DNA of 64,000 nt from positions 147,395,266 to 147,459,265 of the forward strand of contig CM061142.1 of assembly GCA_030789695.1 (NCBI GenBank), written 5' to 3'. The notes beneath the pieces were generated by a model. It was not told where the DNA came from. It was given only the letters and a program-made list of their open reading frames with translations, and ran no database searches. This document shows positions 21,595-33,420 of the stretch, one piece after another. The position numbers were made by a program, and so were the translations under genes. Every line of letters begins with the position of its first letter. The stretch's first letter is position 1. This DNA comes from Scilla litardierei (lineage: Eukaryota; Streptophyta; Magnoliopsida; Asparagales; Asparagaceae).

Positions 21595-22450
21595 TCGAGA
21601 CAACGTAGACGCCGCAGGGCTCACGATCTTTCGGCATCGTGATCCGTCACCGTTACTGTTGCCTAAGACGTTTCGTTGCGCTACCCGCAACCGAAGAAAT
21701 CTCGACACCGTACCCGCAGCCGTCACAAATCCTGAGGCGGACCCGTGACGACCTCCACTGCGCTACCCGCAGTCGGGGACACGAGCACCGCCACTGTTTC
21801 CAGACCCGACGCCAGATTCACAGTTAATCATCATTCAGGTTGGTTTCCCCCTAACTCGTAGAAACCCCCACCGTAGCGAATCGAACCCTAAACTAAAAAT
21901 CGACAAATTGGAATTAAATTTACCTTTCCGCACCAGTAAAACGCTGCTCACTGTAGAAATCGACCATCTGACCAATTTTCTGTGCACATAGGATAGTGGT
22001 CGACTTTGGTTGATAAAACACCAAAATCGTGACTTTGACGATTAGGGTAGTCCCGACAACCTAGAAATGAACCTAAATAGGATTTATTGAAAACGAGACC
22101 TGACACCGTCGCCATGACACTGTTTCAGATGGAATACCGCGGGCGCGACGCCTGGACGAGACGCTCTGGATGGACGACACACTCGCCATCGCAGGCAAGT
22201 GTATCCACTTGCACTTTTTGGCCGTGCTGAGGCCTTAGTTGGTTAGAATTGTTAACTGTGAACAAATAGAGCCGGACGTGAAATGATAGCGTCCGGGACG
22301 ACTCCTGACGGCTCAGACTTGACGACGAAGTCTGAGCCCGACAACAACAATTTTTGACATCATAGGGCTACCATGTGTGTGCGTGTGTGTGGACACCCTA
22401 GAATAACCCTTCCCGTCTTGTCACGTCACGTCCCGTCTTGCACAGCCCGC

Positions 22451-22549
22451 TGGGCAATAGGGCACTCGCCGAGTGATCCCTTGTACTGATTCTCAGCCTG
22501 CGGGCAATAGGGCACTCGCCAAGCTAGAGCGAGTGATCCCTTGTACTGG
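22451..22549 (+). repeat. tandem duplication in LARD left LTR (copy at 28769-28867)
   Basis: GGGCAATAGGGCACTCGCC...GAGTGATCCCTTGTACTG occurs twice in tandem with a 10-base insertion in the second unit. It is present in both LTRs, so it predates the insertion. Confidence 0.8.
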
Positions 22550-22806
22550 TGTCATGTCTTGTCTTGTCTTGGGGTTTGGGGTTGGGTTGAGCGTGCGCAC
22601 GGCAAGAGGGTCTGATCCCCCTTGAACCGTAAGGCGTGAACCCTTTCGTGTCTCACTTGTCTTGTCCTGCCTTGTTTCCGTCACGTCCCGTCTTGTCCTG
22701 ACACCTGTAGGTTAGTCCCGTAGTTGGTAGCACACGCTACGACTACTACTTGTCCCGTTTTACTTTCCTGATGCGTTACTTCCTGTCGTGTTACTCTGTT
22801 ATAACC

Positions 22807-22884
22807 ACAGCATGCTAATCAACCAGTAAACTGTTGTGTAAAAGAACCTCAGCATGCTAATCAACCAGTAAACCGTTGTTTAAA
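22807..22884 (+). repeat. tandem duplication in LARD left LTR (copy at 29125-29202)
   Basis: CAGCATGCTAATCAACCAGT followed by AAACYGTTGTKTAAA occurs twice, separated by a short spacer. Confidence 0.85.
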
Positions 22885-22900
22885 GTTCGGTGCACTTGCA

Positions 22901-22970
22901 GTAAAGTCTAACCTTTCTTGTAGACTTTACCTGACGTACAGTTCCTTTTTCTTGGGTGCTGTACGTCAGG
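22901..22970 (+). other. two adjacent perfect hairpins in LARD left LTR (copy at 29219-29288)
   Basis: First stem GTAAAGTCTA / TAGACTTTAC (10 bp, 10-base loop, 22901-22930). Second stem CCTGACGTACAG / CTGTACGTCAGG (12 bp, 17-base loop, 22930-22970), sharing one base with the first. The second arms contain TGACGT/ACGTCA, a bZIP-type core. Perfect in both LTRs. Confidence 0.8.
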
Positions 22971-23361
22971 TGTTCAGCCAGAGATCGTGGACGAGGCAGA
23001 CTCCCTGGAGTATGTGGAGCCGAGGACGTCGTCATCAGAGTACGTACCTGACAAGGACCAGACCTTGAGGTCTTTTAGTCGCCACTTTCAGAGGTTATTA
23101 CTTTCAGTTTTCTTTTAGATAGTTTGTTGCCACGCTTAGGCTTCTTTCAGACTTTGTACCAGTTGGATATTATATCTCTATTTAATGAATGCAACTTCCT
23201 TTCTGTACTTTTGTTGTTTCGAACTATATTAATGCAAGAACCTGAAAATCTTTTAAAATGGTACCTCTACAGACGCTTATTGGGTCTGAGCTTCCCAGCT
23301 CTGGCCTAAGCGGGCCTCGTCACGTTTCGCTTCCGTCCATTTTGGGAAGCGGGGCGTGACA

Positions 23362-25890
23362 GGTTTTAGTGGTGGCCCATGCACGTCTTGCAAAAGTTCA
23401 GAACATTAAAAGTACCGCATTCATTTAATATCCACGTACAAGTCTGAATTAGTTTCCCAGTCTTATATAGTGGGAAGACTTAGGTAGACGTCCCAATTTG
23501 ATAGTCAGACGCCTTGGTTAAGATTTAACCGTACCCGTCTTAGGATACCTTAGTAGCCTCTCCCTCCCTAACTCTGACCAAATTATACTTCTAGAGTCCT
23601 TCTTTTAGTTAGTCGCTCGCCCAGCTCCATCGACTTCAGGCCCAGCAGAACGTAACCTTGATTCCCTTAGGAACTTTTTTCCTAGATCCTGATTGTAGTT
23701 TAGCTCGTTAGGAAATCTTAGCGCCGAGCTCTCCTGATCTTTAGACGACCTGATGAGTAGGACCCCTGACTTCTAGCGTCTCTCTGATCATTACACATCT
23801 GTGTATCGATCGTAGGGTCCCATCGTAGCCTCCTTGCATCTTATTCTATGTGTAACCACCATGCGATCATTTTCCTTCCTCCCGATTCGCATGATCGTTT
23901 CCGGACGATTATCGTTGATCCTTCGAATCCCTTCCTTGACCAATTCTGCTTCCTCTAAAAGTATTTTCGAAATTTATTATTAAGTCTTTCGCTCAGCTTA
24001 ACTTCGTGAAAACCCCGATATTATATAGTTCAAAATTCTTGTTTTTCGGTTGAGTTAAAATCCTTTCACTAATCTTGAAACCTCCCTGGTCGTAAAATTA
24101 TTTTACTATCTCGTACCTGTTTTCAAATCGGCATTTTTCGTGTTTCAGTTTTAAACCTCGTTTTCAATTCTATAATCCAATATATATATATGTTACTTTT
24201 CTAAACTACAAAATTTTATTGCTACATCTGCTCACTTTTAAGTATATAAGTATATATATATTTAAAGGTATATGATACCATATTTTGCACAAAATCCTTC
24301 TTTCATCCTTAAATCATTTTTTTTGCAATATTTTTGTCCCGTCCATCCGACTATCTTCTTAGCCTCGCCTTACCTGACTTCGTTCTTTCGATCTTGTTTC
24401 GTGTCGCTTTTGGTTTCGGTCTCCCTTTTGTATGTAGACATCAGCGCCTGTAGTTGCATATGTCACCCTAGCTAGAAGTGGCCCTTTGGTTTTGTGATGT
24501 CGTTGTGATGAATATATAGGTATAGAGTGTAGACCTGTATAGGTGTTACCTTAGGATCTTGGCGATCGTCTCTTGTGTCTTGTTTGTGTACTCAGTGTTA
24601 ACCGTGGTATGCTTGAGTTGTCTGAGTGACGGTATACATATTTGTGGATAGTGTCATAGCAGACAGTTCATTAGACTTAGTCATTATATTAATGAATAGT
24701 TTATCTTTGACTGCATGTGATTGTGTCAAAACTTTGTTTTCTTTTAAACCAAATCTTTAAAGTTTTTGAAACTAGCTCACAAGACCACAAATCACATATC
24801 CTCCCTCATCCATCACCACGACCCCACACGTTTTTCCAAATGTTTTAAAAATGTATCACTGGTTTTAAGTTTCTCTTTCCCTTCTCTCTCTCTCCATTTA
24901 GAAATGTTATGTTATGGTTGTTATAGTTTTGGGACTAGCCATTATTGTTGTAGGATCTTGTTTGCAGGTAGGCTCAGGGAGAGATGAGATTTGTTGTAAC
25001 TATGATTAACCGATTTTGGAACAATAGGATATTGGAATAGAATTCTTTCGGATGAAAAGAAGATGAGCTGTCCAAGACTTATTTATGATACCAACGTGAG
25101 ACGGACTCAACGGAGAATTCTGGTTGAATGAGATCATATGCGAGGAGATGAGAACTTATCAGACTTGAGGCTTTGACGGGTGGTAGATAGGAGTAACTGC
25201 CGAGAATAGTATGAGTCAGGATGACCACGAGAATTAGTTGAGCTTTATTAGCATCGAAACTTGATTGATGAGTTGATGTGAGAAGACTTTGAGAATAACA
25301 CGACGTGTGGAGATTAATGGATGTTTAGGTAGTCGGACTTGATATTAGTTGGGATTAGTTATAACGAGTAGGATAAGAAGTGATCTTGGTAGTCCAAATT
25401 AATTGGTGGATAAATTTATAGGAAGATATAATAAGAATGTATTGAAGACACGACGATTGTTGATTTGTCAAGGTATTATAAGATGGACAAATGTTTTTGT
25501 CTTGGATTGGTGGTTGACTAGAATCTCATTTTTGAGATTGATTAACTTTGGGAAGAGATGGAGAAATGCAAAAGATGTTATTGAGCGATGATGTTTAGCG
25601 GAGTGGTATGGTATGATAAGATGATTATTATTCTTTTGTGGGGACTTGGAGTTGGAAATTTCAACAGCAATGATGGGTCTACGGTTAAGTCTTAGGATGT
25701 GAGATTAGTCGTGGCTTTATCTAGTGAAAAGAAGGGATATGAAGGATTAATTAAAGAACTTTGGTTGAAGTTATAAGATTAGCGATCTATAGGCGTAGTC
25801 ATGAGAGTTTTGGGGTATAAGGTTATATAGATGTTATTATTATTAGTATGAGTGATTCCGAGGACGGAATCATTTCTAAGGTGGGTAGAA
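23362..25890 (+). other. internal region of the LARD, non-coding
   Basis: AT-rich, stop-dense, no gag or pol motif. Directly after the left LTR is GGTTTTAGTGGTGGCCC, where a primer site should be; it is only loosely like TGGTATCAGAGC. Before the right LTR is the weak purine run AAGGTGGGTAGAA. (TA)n runs near 24180 and 24245. Nothing else recognised. Confidence 0.7.
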
Positions 25891-28800
25891 TGTAACGCCC
25901 GCTTTCCGACCGTTTGTATTTCCTACGTGCACGTGCTTTATCGTGCACGTATTTTATTTGGCTATTTCTGAGCTCCGGCATATGCGATGCGATATGCCGT
26001 TGCGATCGTTTTGGGGTGTTGGATTTTATAGTTATTTTTGGGAACGTCTTTCACGGCTCGTTTTCGCGCGAAACGACTTTGAATGATAGGGGCGTTTTAG
26101 TCATCTGACTCGAAACGCCGTTTCCAATTTTACGTAAATTTTAGGTAGGCGTTACGCACGATCAGGCTCCGTAGATCTGTGCATCTCGTCTCCACGATCG
26201 CCCCGGTATTTTCGGATTATTTTTCTGACGCACGGTTTGAAAGATATCGCTCGGAGAAATCTCGACCGTTGATCTGCCCAATCAGTTTCAAATTTCGAAA
26301 TTGTTACCCAAATCTGGCTAAATCTCTTTTAAAATCGTTTTAAAATATTTCCTAAACTATTTCTCTAACCTCCCCTAGACTTACCCCAAAATTACACCCA
26401 CTATCTCTTTAATCTCTTCACTTTTGGCTAAACCCAAATTGTTATATAGCAATCTATTAGTCTTATTAATAATAACCCTAACTTAATCCTTAACCCCAAC
26501 CCTAAAATTCTTCCCCATACACGAAATAGCCCTAGGGCTAACTCTCACAGCCGCCACCCAAACAACAAGAGCCCGATTCTCCCTTCTCTCCATTGCGGCC
26601 TCCCCTTGTTCTTAGCCCGCCGGCCGTCGCCTGCGCTCCCCGCGCCGCTGTGTCGCCATCTCAGCCCCGCCGCAGCATCATCGCCCCGCCGTACGCCGTG
26701 ATCACCGCTGACCCCGATCCCAGTGCAGCGCTCCCCGATCGCCGTCGCTATTCACGGCGAGACCCCGCCGCCTTCGCTCACGCCGCCGCGTCCGTGATCC
26801 ACGGCGCCGCAGCCGCATCTCCCCTCAGCCCAGCACCCCGCCGCCTCCCCGCCGAGATTCGACCGCCACCCTCGATTTCATCGCGCTGTGACCCTCCCGA
26901 TCGCCACAGTTGTGCATCCCCATGCTGCCGTGACCGCCTGCCCCTCCCGATCGCCACCTTGCTCCGTTCCGCATCCGACCTCGACGGAAAACTCTCAGAC
27001 CAAACTTCTCTCTCCGATCATCCAACCGAAACACCGCCTCGTCCATGCATCAGCCGCATCGGGTCGTATCCGGTCTCCCCTGTGTTTCCTCCCCCTCCCC
27101 TGTTCACAGCCTCGACCGAAGACCGGCGGTGCCCAGCGCTCCTCACCGGCCTCGCCTGCAAGACCCTTCCTCCGGCGCCGTTCGGCCTTCTGACCACCGC
27201 TCCGACCACGGCGGCAGCCCCTGTCTGCCTGAAAACGCCCCCTAGACCGCTGCTTTCTCTCTAGCCGCCAACACTCCGTCGCTCCCATCTCCGACGGCCG
27301 CATCGGCGAGCTCGCGGATCGCAGCACCAAGAACCCCGTCCTCTACCTCGAATTATCCCAACGGAAGGACGAAGCTCTTCGGTACTCATATTTATCCGAA
27401 GAACAAGTACTTGACGCTGCTGCTGACGAAGTCAGCGAAGGGGGTGATGTGCGAGGATTGTTTCGAAAGCTTGTTCGTGTTTTTCGAAGCATGGTGGTTT
27501 GGGTCAAAGGAAGAGGACCCAGAAGAACAGCTTGAGCTTCCTAAAGATATGGCAGAGAACAAGTACATGGGTCCTGACTTCAAAGGAGGGGATGGGGCAT
27601 CTGATGAAGAAACATCTGATGAAAGCAACATCTCTTAAAAGACCTACCAATGAACATTAAGAGAAATCACCCTCTCCTGGCTCTGAATCGGAGGAAGATA
27701 TGCAAGAGGATTGGTATCCTTCGACTGGAGGAAATATGAAGAGTGTGACCAAAGCTACACCAGTTAGACAATCTGCTAGAACGTCTGGAAGAACATTAAA
27801 TTATGTAGAATCCTCTGGGAGTGATTCCATTGCTAGTGATGCGGATGAACCTAAAGAGGAAACTGAGACCGGAATATCTACTGACTCTCAGATAAATCTA
27901 TGCTACATGTAGTCGAGACAACGTAGACGCCGCAGGGCTCACGATCTTTCGGCATCGTGATCCGTCACCGTTACTGTTGCCTAAGACGTTTCGTTGCGCT
28001 ACCCGCAACCGAAGAAATCTCGACACCGTACCCGCAGCCGTCACAAATCCTAAGGCGGACCCGTGACGACCTCCACTGCGCTACCCGCAGTCGGGGACAC
28101 GAGCACCGCCACTGTTTCCAGACCCGACGCCAGATTCACAGTTAATCATCATTCAGGTTGGTTTCCCCCTAACTCGTAGAAACCCCCACCGTAGCGAATC
28201 GAACCCTAAACTAAAAATCGACAAATTGGAATTAAATTTACCTTTCCGCACCAGTAAAACGCTGCTCACTGTAGAAATCGACCATCTGACCAATTTTCTG
28301 TGCACATAGGATAGTGGTCGACTTTGGTTGATAAAACACCAAAATCGTGACTTTGACGATTAGGGTAGTCCCGACAACCTAGAAATGAACCTAAATAGGA
28401 TTTATTGAAAACGAGACCTGACACCGTCGCCATGACACTGTTTCAGATGGAATACCGCGGGCGCGACGCCTGGACGAGACGCTCTGGATGGACGACACAC
28501 TCGCCATCGCAGGCAAGTGTATCCACTTGCACTTTTTGGCCGTGCTGAGGCCTTAGTTGGTTAGAATTGTTAACTGTGAACAAATAGAGCCGGACGTGAA
28601 ATGATAGCGTCCGGGACGACTCCTGACGGCTCAGACTTGACGACGAAGTCTGAGCCCGACAACAACAATTTTTGACATCATAGGGCTACCATGTGTGTGC
28701 GTGTGTGTGGACACCCTAGAATAACCCTTCCCGTCTTGTCACGTCACGTCCCGTCTTGCACAGCCCGCTGGGCAATAGGGCACTCGCCGAGTGATCCCTT

Positions 28801-29679
28801 GTATTGATTCTCAGCCTGCGGGCAATAGGGCACTCGCCAAGCTAGAGCGAGTGATCCCTTGTACTGGTGTCATGTCTTGTCTTGTCTTGGGGTTTGGGGT
28901 TGGGTTGAGCGTGCGCACGGCAAGAGGGTCTGATCCCCCTCGAACCGTAAGGCGTGAACCCTTTCGTGTCTCACTTGTCTTGTCCTGCCTTGTTTCCGTC
29001 ACGTCCCGTCTTGTCCTGACACCTGTAGGTTAGTCCCGTAGTTGGTAGCACACGCTACGACTACTACTTGTCCCGTTTTACTTTCCTGCTGCGTTACTTC
29101 CTGTCGTGTTACTCTGTTATAACCACAGCATGCTAATCAACCAGTAAACTGTTGTGTAAAAGAACCTCAGCATGCTAATCAACCAGTAAACCGTTGTTTA
29201 AAGTTCGGTGCACTTGCAGTAAAGTCTAACCTTTCTTGTAGACTTTACCTGACGTACAGTTCCTTTTTCTTGGGTGCTGTACGTCAGGTGTTCAGTCAGA
29301 GATCGTGGACGAGGCAGACTCCCTGGAGTATGTGGAGCCGAGGACGTCGTCATCAGAGTACGTACCTGACAAGGACCAGACCTTGAGGTCTTTTAGTCGC
29401 CACTTTCAGAGGTTATTACTTTCAGTTTTCTTTTAGATAGTTTGTTGCCACGCTTAGGCTTCTTTCAGACTTTGTACCAGTTGGATATTATATCTCTATT
29501 TAATGAATGCAACTTCCTTTCTGTATTTTTGTTGTTTCGAACTATATTAATGCAAGAACCTGAAAATCTTTTAAAATGGTACCTCTACAGATGCTTATTG
29601 GGTCCGAGCTTCCCAGCTCTGGCCTAAGCGGGCCTCGTCACGTTTCGCTTCCGTCCATTTTGGGAAGCTGGGCGTGACA
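25891..29679 (+). repeat. right LTR of the LARD
   Basis: Partner of 19575-23361; begins TGTAACGCCC and ends GGGCGTGACA, followed by AGTGG. Confidence 0.95.
27281..27912 (+). pseudogene. RHL1: captured RHL1 fragment in LARD right LTR
   Basis: Second LTR copy of the fragment at 20963-21594, with the same frameshifts and stops. The lesions were therefore already present in the element that inserted. Apart from a few substitutions the two are the same. Confidence 0.75.
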
Positions 29680-29684
29680 AGTGG

Positions 29685-30848
29685 GCACTCCCGTGTCCAT
29701 TAACACTGATCGATCCCGGAAGCACTAAGCCCACAACGATAACTCCCAACGTCTCATCCTACCGCTCCCGCGTGCTAGGATTCGACGTCTACGCTATGGG
29801 TGTGAGCTATGGCTAGGGAGTCAACCGCCAAGTTTATTCCCCCTTGGCCCAACGGTCAAAGGCGGTCTTTTTCCCGCCGATGACAATGAAACACCCCGCG
29901 TAATCGTTAGATTCCTAATCCCTATCGATTTCCTAACCCTATGGACGCATCGGGAAGAGCCCCCGAAGGGGTTTCCACCAAAATCCCAGATTTGGGAACT
30001 ACTCACAAAAATCCATGAAAAAACGATCTAAATAAAAATTAACCGTTGGAATCATAATCGGACGATTGTAATGCGGAAGTAATAGAGTAGTTAAGACAAT
30101 ACTAAAATTTGAGGAAGATCAGAAAACTTACAAAAGAACAGTAATTACAGCCGTCACAAAGTGAGAAAACAGTAAAAAATTCGCAGCTCCCCGTTTCTGG
30201 AACCCTAGGGGTTCTATTTATAGACTCTCGCATCAACCGATCGGTTGACAAGTCAACCGATCGGTTGATCCGTTACAAAATAATAACAGAAAACAGCGAG
30301 CTTTCACCCGATCATTTGAACCGGTCGGGTGAGTTCTTGAGTGACCGGTTGGATCTTGGAGCCGTCGGGTGAAGCGATCGGTTTGGCGCCCGTGTCTTCA
30401 GCTCCTCATCTTCAGCTACAGATGAACCGATCGGGTGAGAGTCACCCGATCGGTTGGCATTTTGCTCGAAAAAACAGAGAACAGGCCCCCGCTGAACCGG
30501 TCTGTGAACCGGTCGGGTGACTTCCATATGGGCTCCGGCTGAGACCGGGTGGTGCACGCGTGCATCACCCGATCGGTTGGAGATGACCAACCGACCGGGT
30601 GAGGGGCTGAAAGATGGATTCTTCGACGTTTGACCCCCTGGACCATGCGTGACTCCTCCCGTTGCTCCGGGGACTTGAGATATCATCGTTAAACGTCCCC
30701 TACGTGGTCAACCTCATGCAAACATGGATAAACAAAGAAAAGTGAAAGAAAACGAGAAAAATACGAGAAAACGAATAAAAGACGGCGAAAAACACGGGGA
30801 AACACAAAAGAAAACGTGCGTGAATATATGAAATATAAACGCACGTCA
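29685..30848 (-). repeat. 5' LTR of element A, outer part (U3 side)
   Basis: Continues the A right LTR after the LARD: matches 10346-11510. Contains the TATA box at 30214-30223 and a palindrome array at 30234-30605. It ends CGCACGTCA before the duplicated CTCCT. Confidence 0.9.
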
Positions 30849-30852
30849 CTCC

Positions 30853-31135
30853 TCGACCGAGCATCATGAAGACCCTGACAGATCGAGCAGGCAAAGAGTT
30901 TGGAAAGTTTTCCCCTTTGACTCGGGTGACTCCTACTCGGTCGAGTAGGAGGCTACTTGGTCAAGCAGCAAGCTGCTCGACCGAGCAGCTGGAAGACATT
31001 GTTTGCCCGAACAGCCCGAGGGCATTCCGTTTGAAGAGGGTTACTGACATTCGGGTCGAGTAGCTAGGCTACTCGACCGAGTCGACTCGTCTCCACCTAG
31101 GGCATGTCAACTCGACCGAGCTGACAGCCGACTCG
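30853..31135 (+). repeat. palindrome array (ACTCG-N2-CGAGT type) in element F LTR
   Basis: CTACTCGGTCGAGTAG, GCTGCTCGACCGAGCAGC, CTACTCGACCGAG and related words at about 30935, 30975, 31050-31085 and 31108. Further copies at 9910-9945 left of element A. Confidence 0.75.
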
Positions 31136-31204
31136 GGCTGAGTCGGCACGGGCCCATGCACAGAAACCGACGGCTAGATGAGTTTTTCTCCTTGGTTTTG
31201 GGTT

Positions 31205-31216
31205 TGTATTTAAACC
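31205..31216 (+). promoter_or_regulatory. candidate TATA box of element F LTR
   Basis: TGTATTTAAACC about 70 bases downstream of the palindrome array. Confidence 0.5.
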
Positions 31217-31647
31217 TAACTATTTTTTTAGATTAGGTTAAGCCTCTTTTCAGATTGAGAGAGTTTTGGAGAGCCTCTTGCTACCCCATTGGAGATTGGA
31301 GAGAGTTTTAGTGTTTGTGTTCTTGAGAGAAAGGTTTGGTTTTTCCTTCTCTCCTTCCATTGATTTCTTCCTTTTGAGTGGATTCATGAGGACTTGTTCC
31401 GTTGACAAGTTATTACTCACGCGTGAAGGAGCGGTTTGTAACCCTATTTGTTTGGATCTCTCTACTAGTGGAATCGTCTCGGATTGGATTACTGGACATA
31501 GGTTGTTTACAACCGAACAAGAGTAAAATCTCTTGTGTCTGCGATTGATTTATTTGTTGTTGTGATTCTAGCTCTATATTCCTGATCAGTTTATTAGGGT
31601 TGTTTTCTGCATTGATCCCAAGGCGTTTTGCATTTCACCCCAACAAG

Positions 31648-31657
31648 TGGTATCAGA
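31648..31657 (+). other. primer-binding site of element F (initiator tRNA-Met)
   Basis: TGGTATCAGA two bases after the LTR end CCAACA. Sets the start of the internal region of F. Confidence 0.85.
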
Positions 31658-31699
31658 TGTTGTGGTTTTATTGCAAAGAAAGTTAGTGGCGAAGGAAAG

Positions 31700-32132
31700 A
31701 TGGTGTCTTTGGCAACTTTGAACATTGAGAAGTTCACCGGCCGGAATGATTTTTGGATCTGGCAGACGAATGTGAAGAATGTTCTTATGCAGACGGGGTG
31801 TTACCAGATCGTATTCGATGTCTTGAATATCGATAAGGAGGTGAGTGCATCTGCTAGAGCAGAGATGGAGAGGAAGGCATACAACGCGATTCAGATGTCT
31901 TTATCAGAAAATGTTCTGAGGGAAGTCCTGGATGAGACGACGGCATCTGATATGTGGAAGAAGCTTGAGGGACTATATATGAAGATATCATTCACGAGTC
32001 GCCTATATTTGCTTCAACAGCTGTATACTCTCAAGATGAAGTCTGGTTCAGCGGTAAAGGATCACATGGAAGAATTAAACATGATTGTGCTAGAGTTGTG
32101 TGGTATGGATGTGAAGATTGAAGATGAGCAGC
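31700..32132 (+). pseudogene. copia element F gag, N-terminal part, interrupted by element E
   Basis: From the ATG at 31700 the ORF reads copia gag: FTGRNDFWIWQTNVKNVLMQTG, then ASDMWKKLEGLYM and LYLLQQLYTLKMKSGSAVKDH, ending at KIEDEQ where the E LTR (TGACGTCCCC) begins. Open for 144 codons without lesion. The remainder of F must lie to the right of E and D, outside the window. Confidence 0.85.
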
Positions 32133-33080
32133 TGACGTCCCCTAGATTTAGCAATATATGCAGTGGGATCGGGGATACCAGATTTAAATATTTGTAACCA
32201 CAAGCGCACTGTATTGTAGTGTGGCTTGAGGGTCGAACTCAGGGAGGCGTGTGTTGTGCTTGTTGTCAAGAAGGAACCGGATCACCCGATGGGTGAGCTA
32301 GCCTGATCGATTGATTGGTTATCACGAAATAGAAATACGAAGGATATATGATATAAAAGGGAACCTAGGACTTTAGTTTTCACCCAATCATGTGTCCTCT
32401 CTATTACGATCGACGGATAGGATTACGATTGTATTTTAGGGTTTAGTGGTGAGATGTTGCCTCTAAGAGTGATACCTAGCGTCCCATGGGCCCGATATTC
32501 CATTCGATGCCCAGGATGATACGCTAGGTCTACCCGGGTTCGAACGGTGGGTATTCCCATGTCCATTAACACCGACCGACTCCGGGAGCACTAAGCTCGC
32601 AACGATTACTCCCAACATTTCATCCTGCCGCTCCCACGCGCTAGGATTCAATGTCTATGCTAGGGTGTGAGTTGTGGCTAGGGGATCAAACGCCAGTTTT
32701 ATTTCCCATTGGCCCAACGGTCAAAGGTGGTCTTTCTTCCGCCAGTGACAAAAAAAACGCCCCACGTAACCATCTAAATTCCTAAATCCTGTCGAAACCC
32801 TAATCATATGGTCGTTCTAGGGAGAACCCACGAAGGGGCTTCCACCAATGCCCTAGATTGGGGAACTACTCACGATTCATAGCAAACATATCAACACAAC
32901 AAAATTTAGCCATTGGAATCAAAATCAAGCAATAGAAACACGGAGCTAACAATAGTATTAACACAATATCAAAGTTACAGAGCAATCAGAAAAATTACAA
33001 GACGGAATAAATTCCGAGCTGTCAAAAATCCCAAAAAAGACAGAAAAATAACTGGGTTCTTGTTCAGGGAAAAACCTAGG

Positions 33081-33090
33081 CTATTTATAG
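33081..33090 (-). promoter_or_regulatory. TATA box in element E LTR
   Basis: Minus-strand CTATAAATAG next to the palindrome array, as in element A. Confidence 0.6.
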
Positions 33091-33100
33091 GAAACACGAC

Positions 33101-33420
33101 CACCCGATCGGTTGAAGCATCAACGATCGGGTGAGTCGATGGTCGATACTGCCTGCAGCGCTTCAGATACATCAACCGGTCGCTGAGACGATCGATTGAT
33201 GTCACCGGGTCATGAGTTGGAATATTTGGCCATAGATGAACCGATCGGGTGAGATGTCACTCGATCGGTTGGAATTCAGCTCCAAAAGACAGAGAGCTAT
33301 GTCGGATTCACCCGATCGCTGAACCGATCGGGTGAGCTGCTCTTTACTTCTGCTCCTGTCCGGGTCGGATACGCGTGCACGAACAGATCGGGTGGATCTG
33401 TCCACCCGATCGGTTGAGGG
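33101..33420 (-). repeat. palindrome array (CCGATCGG type) in element E LTR
   Basis: CACCCGATCGGTTG, GAACCGATCGGGTG, CACTCGATCGGTTG and variants through 33420. Confidence 0.85.

Larger units (their letters stand above)
19575..23361 (+). repeat. left LTR of the LARD
   Basis: Near-identical over its whole length to 25891-29679, with scattered single-base differences and two one-base length differences around 20270 and 20780. Contains an AT-rich first 700 bp, a GC-rich exon-like block (20270-20960), the RHL1 fragment, short tandem duplications and paired hairpins. Confidence 0.95.
19575..29679 (+). mobile_element. LARD: coding-free LTR retrotransposon with 3.8-kb LTRs (Tekay/Del-like ends)
   Basis: Two LTRs of 3787 and 3789 bp (19575-23361, 25891-29679), TGTAACG...GGGCGTGACA, flanked by the exact 5-bp duplication AGTGG (19570-19574 and 29680-29684). 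The internal region is only 2529 bp and has no retrotransposon protein domain. The termini resemble Tekay/Del chromoviruses, so such an element may supply its proteins (inference). The LTRs contain a captured RHL1 fragment. Orientation is inferred from the captured exon sequence and terminal motifs and is not certain. Confidence 0.9.
9956..30848 (-). mobile_element. Athila-like Ty3/gypsy element A: pol-only, no gag or protease
   Basis: The LTRs begin TGACCGG and end CGCACGTCA, flanked by the 5-bp duplication CTCCT. With the LARD (19575-29679) and one copy of its duplication removed, A is about 10.8 kb with LTRs of 1555 and about 1556 bp. Element order (minus): 5' LTR, perfect tRNA-Asp primer site, a leader of about 265 bp, an intact RT-RNase H-integrase ORF, a post-stop hairpin, palindromes with TATA box, intact ORF3, a 1.6-kb 3' region, polypurine tract, 3' LTR. 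No gag zinc knuckle or protease D-S/L-G motif is present; too little sequence lies between primer site and pol for either. Confidence 0.9.
30849..31645 (+). repeat. right part of copia element F LTR
   Basis: Starts with the CTCCT duplication of A and ends ...CACCCCAACA two bases before a Met-tRNA primer site, so this is the 5' LTR of a plus-strand copia element. Array of TACTCG-N2-CGAGTA-type palindromes at 30853-31135, then a TATA-like TGTATTTAAACC at 31205-31216. Confidence 0.75.
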
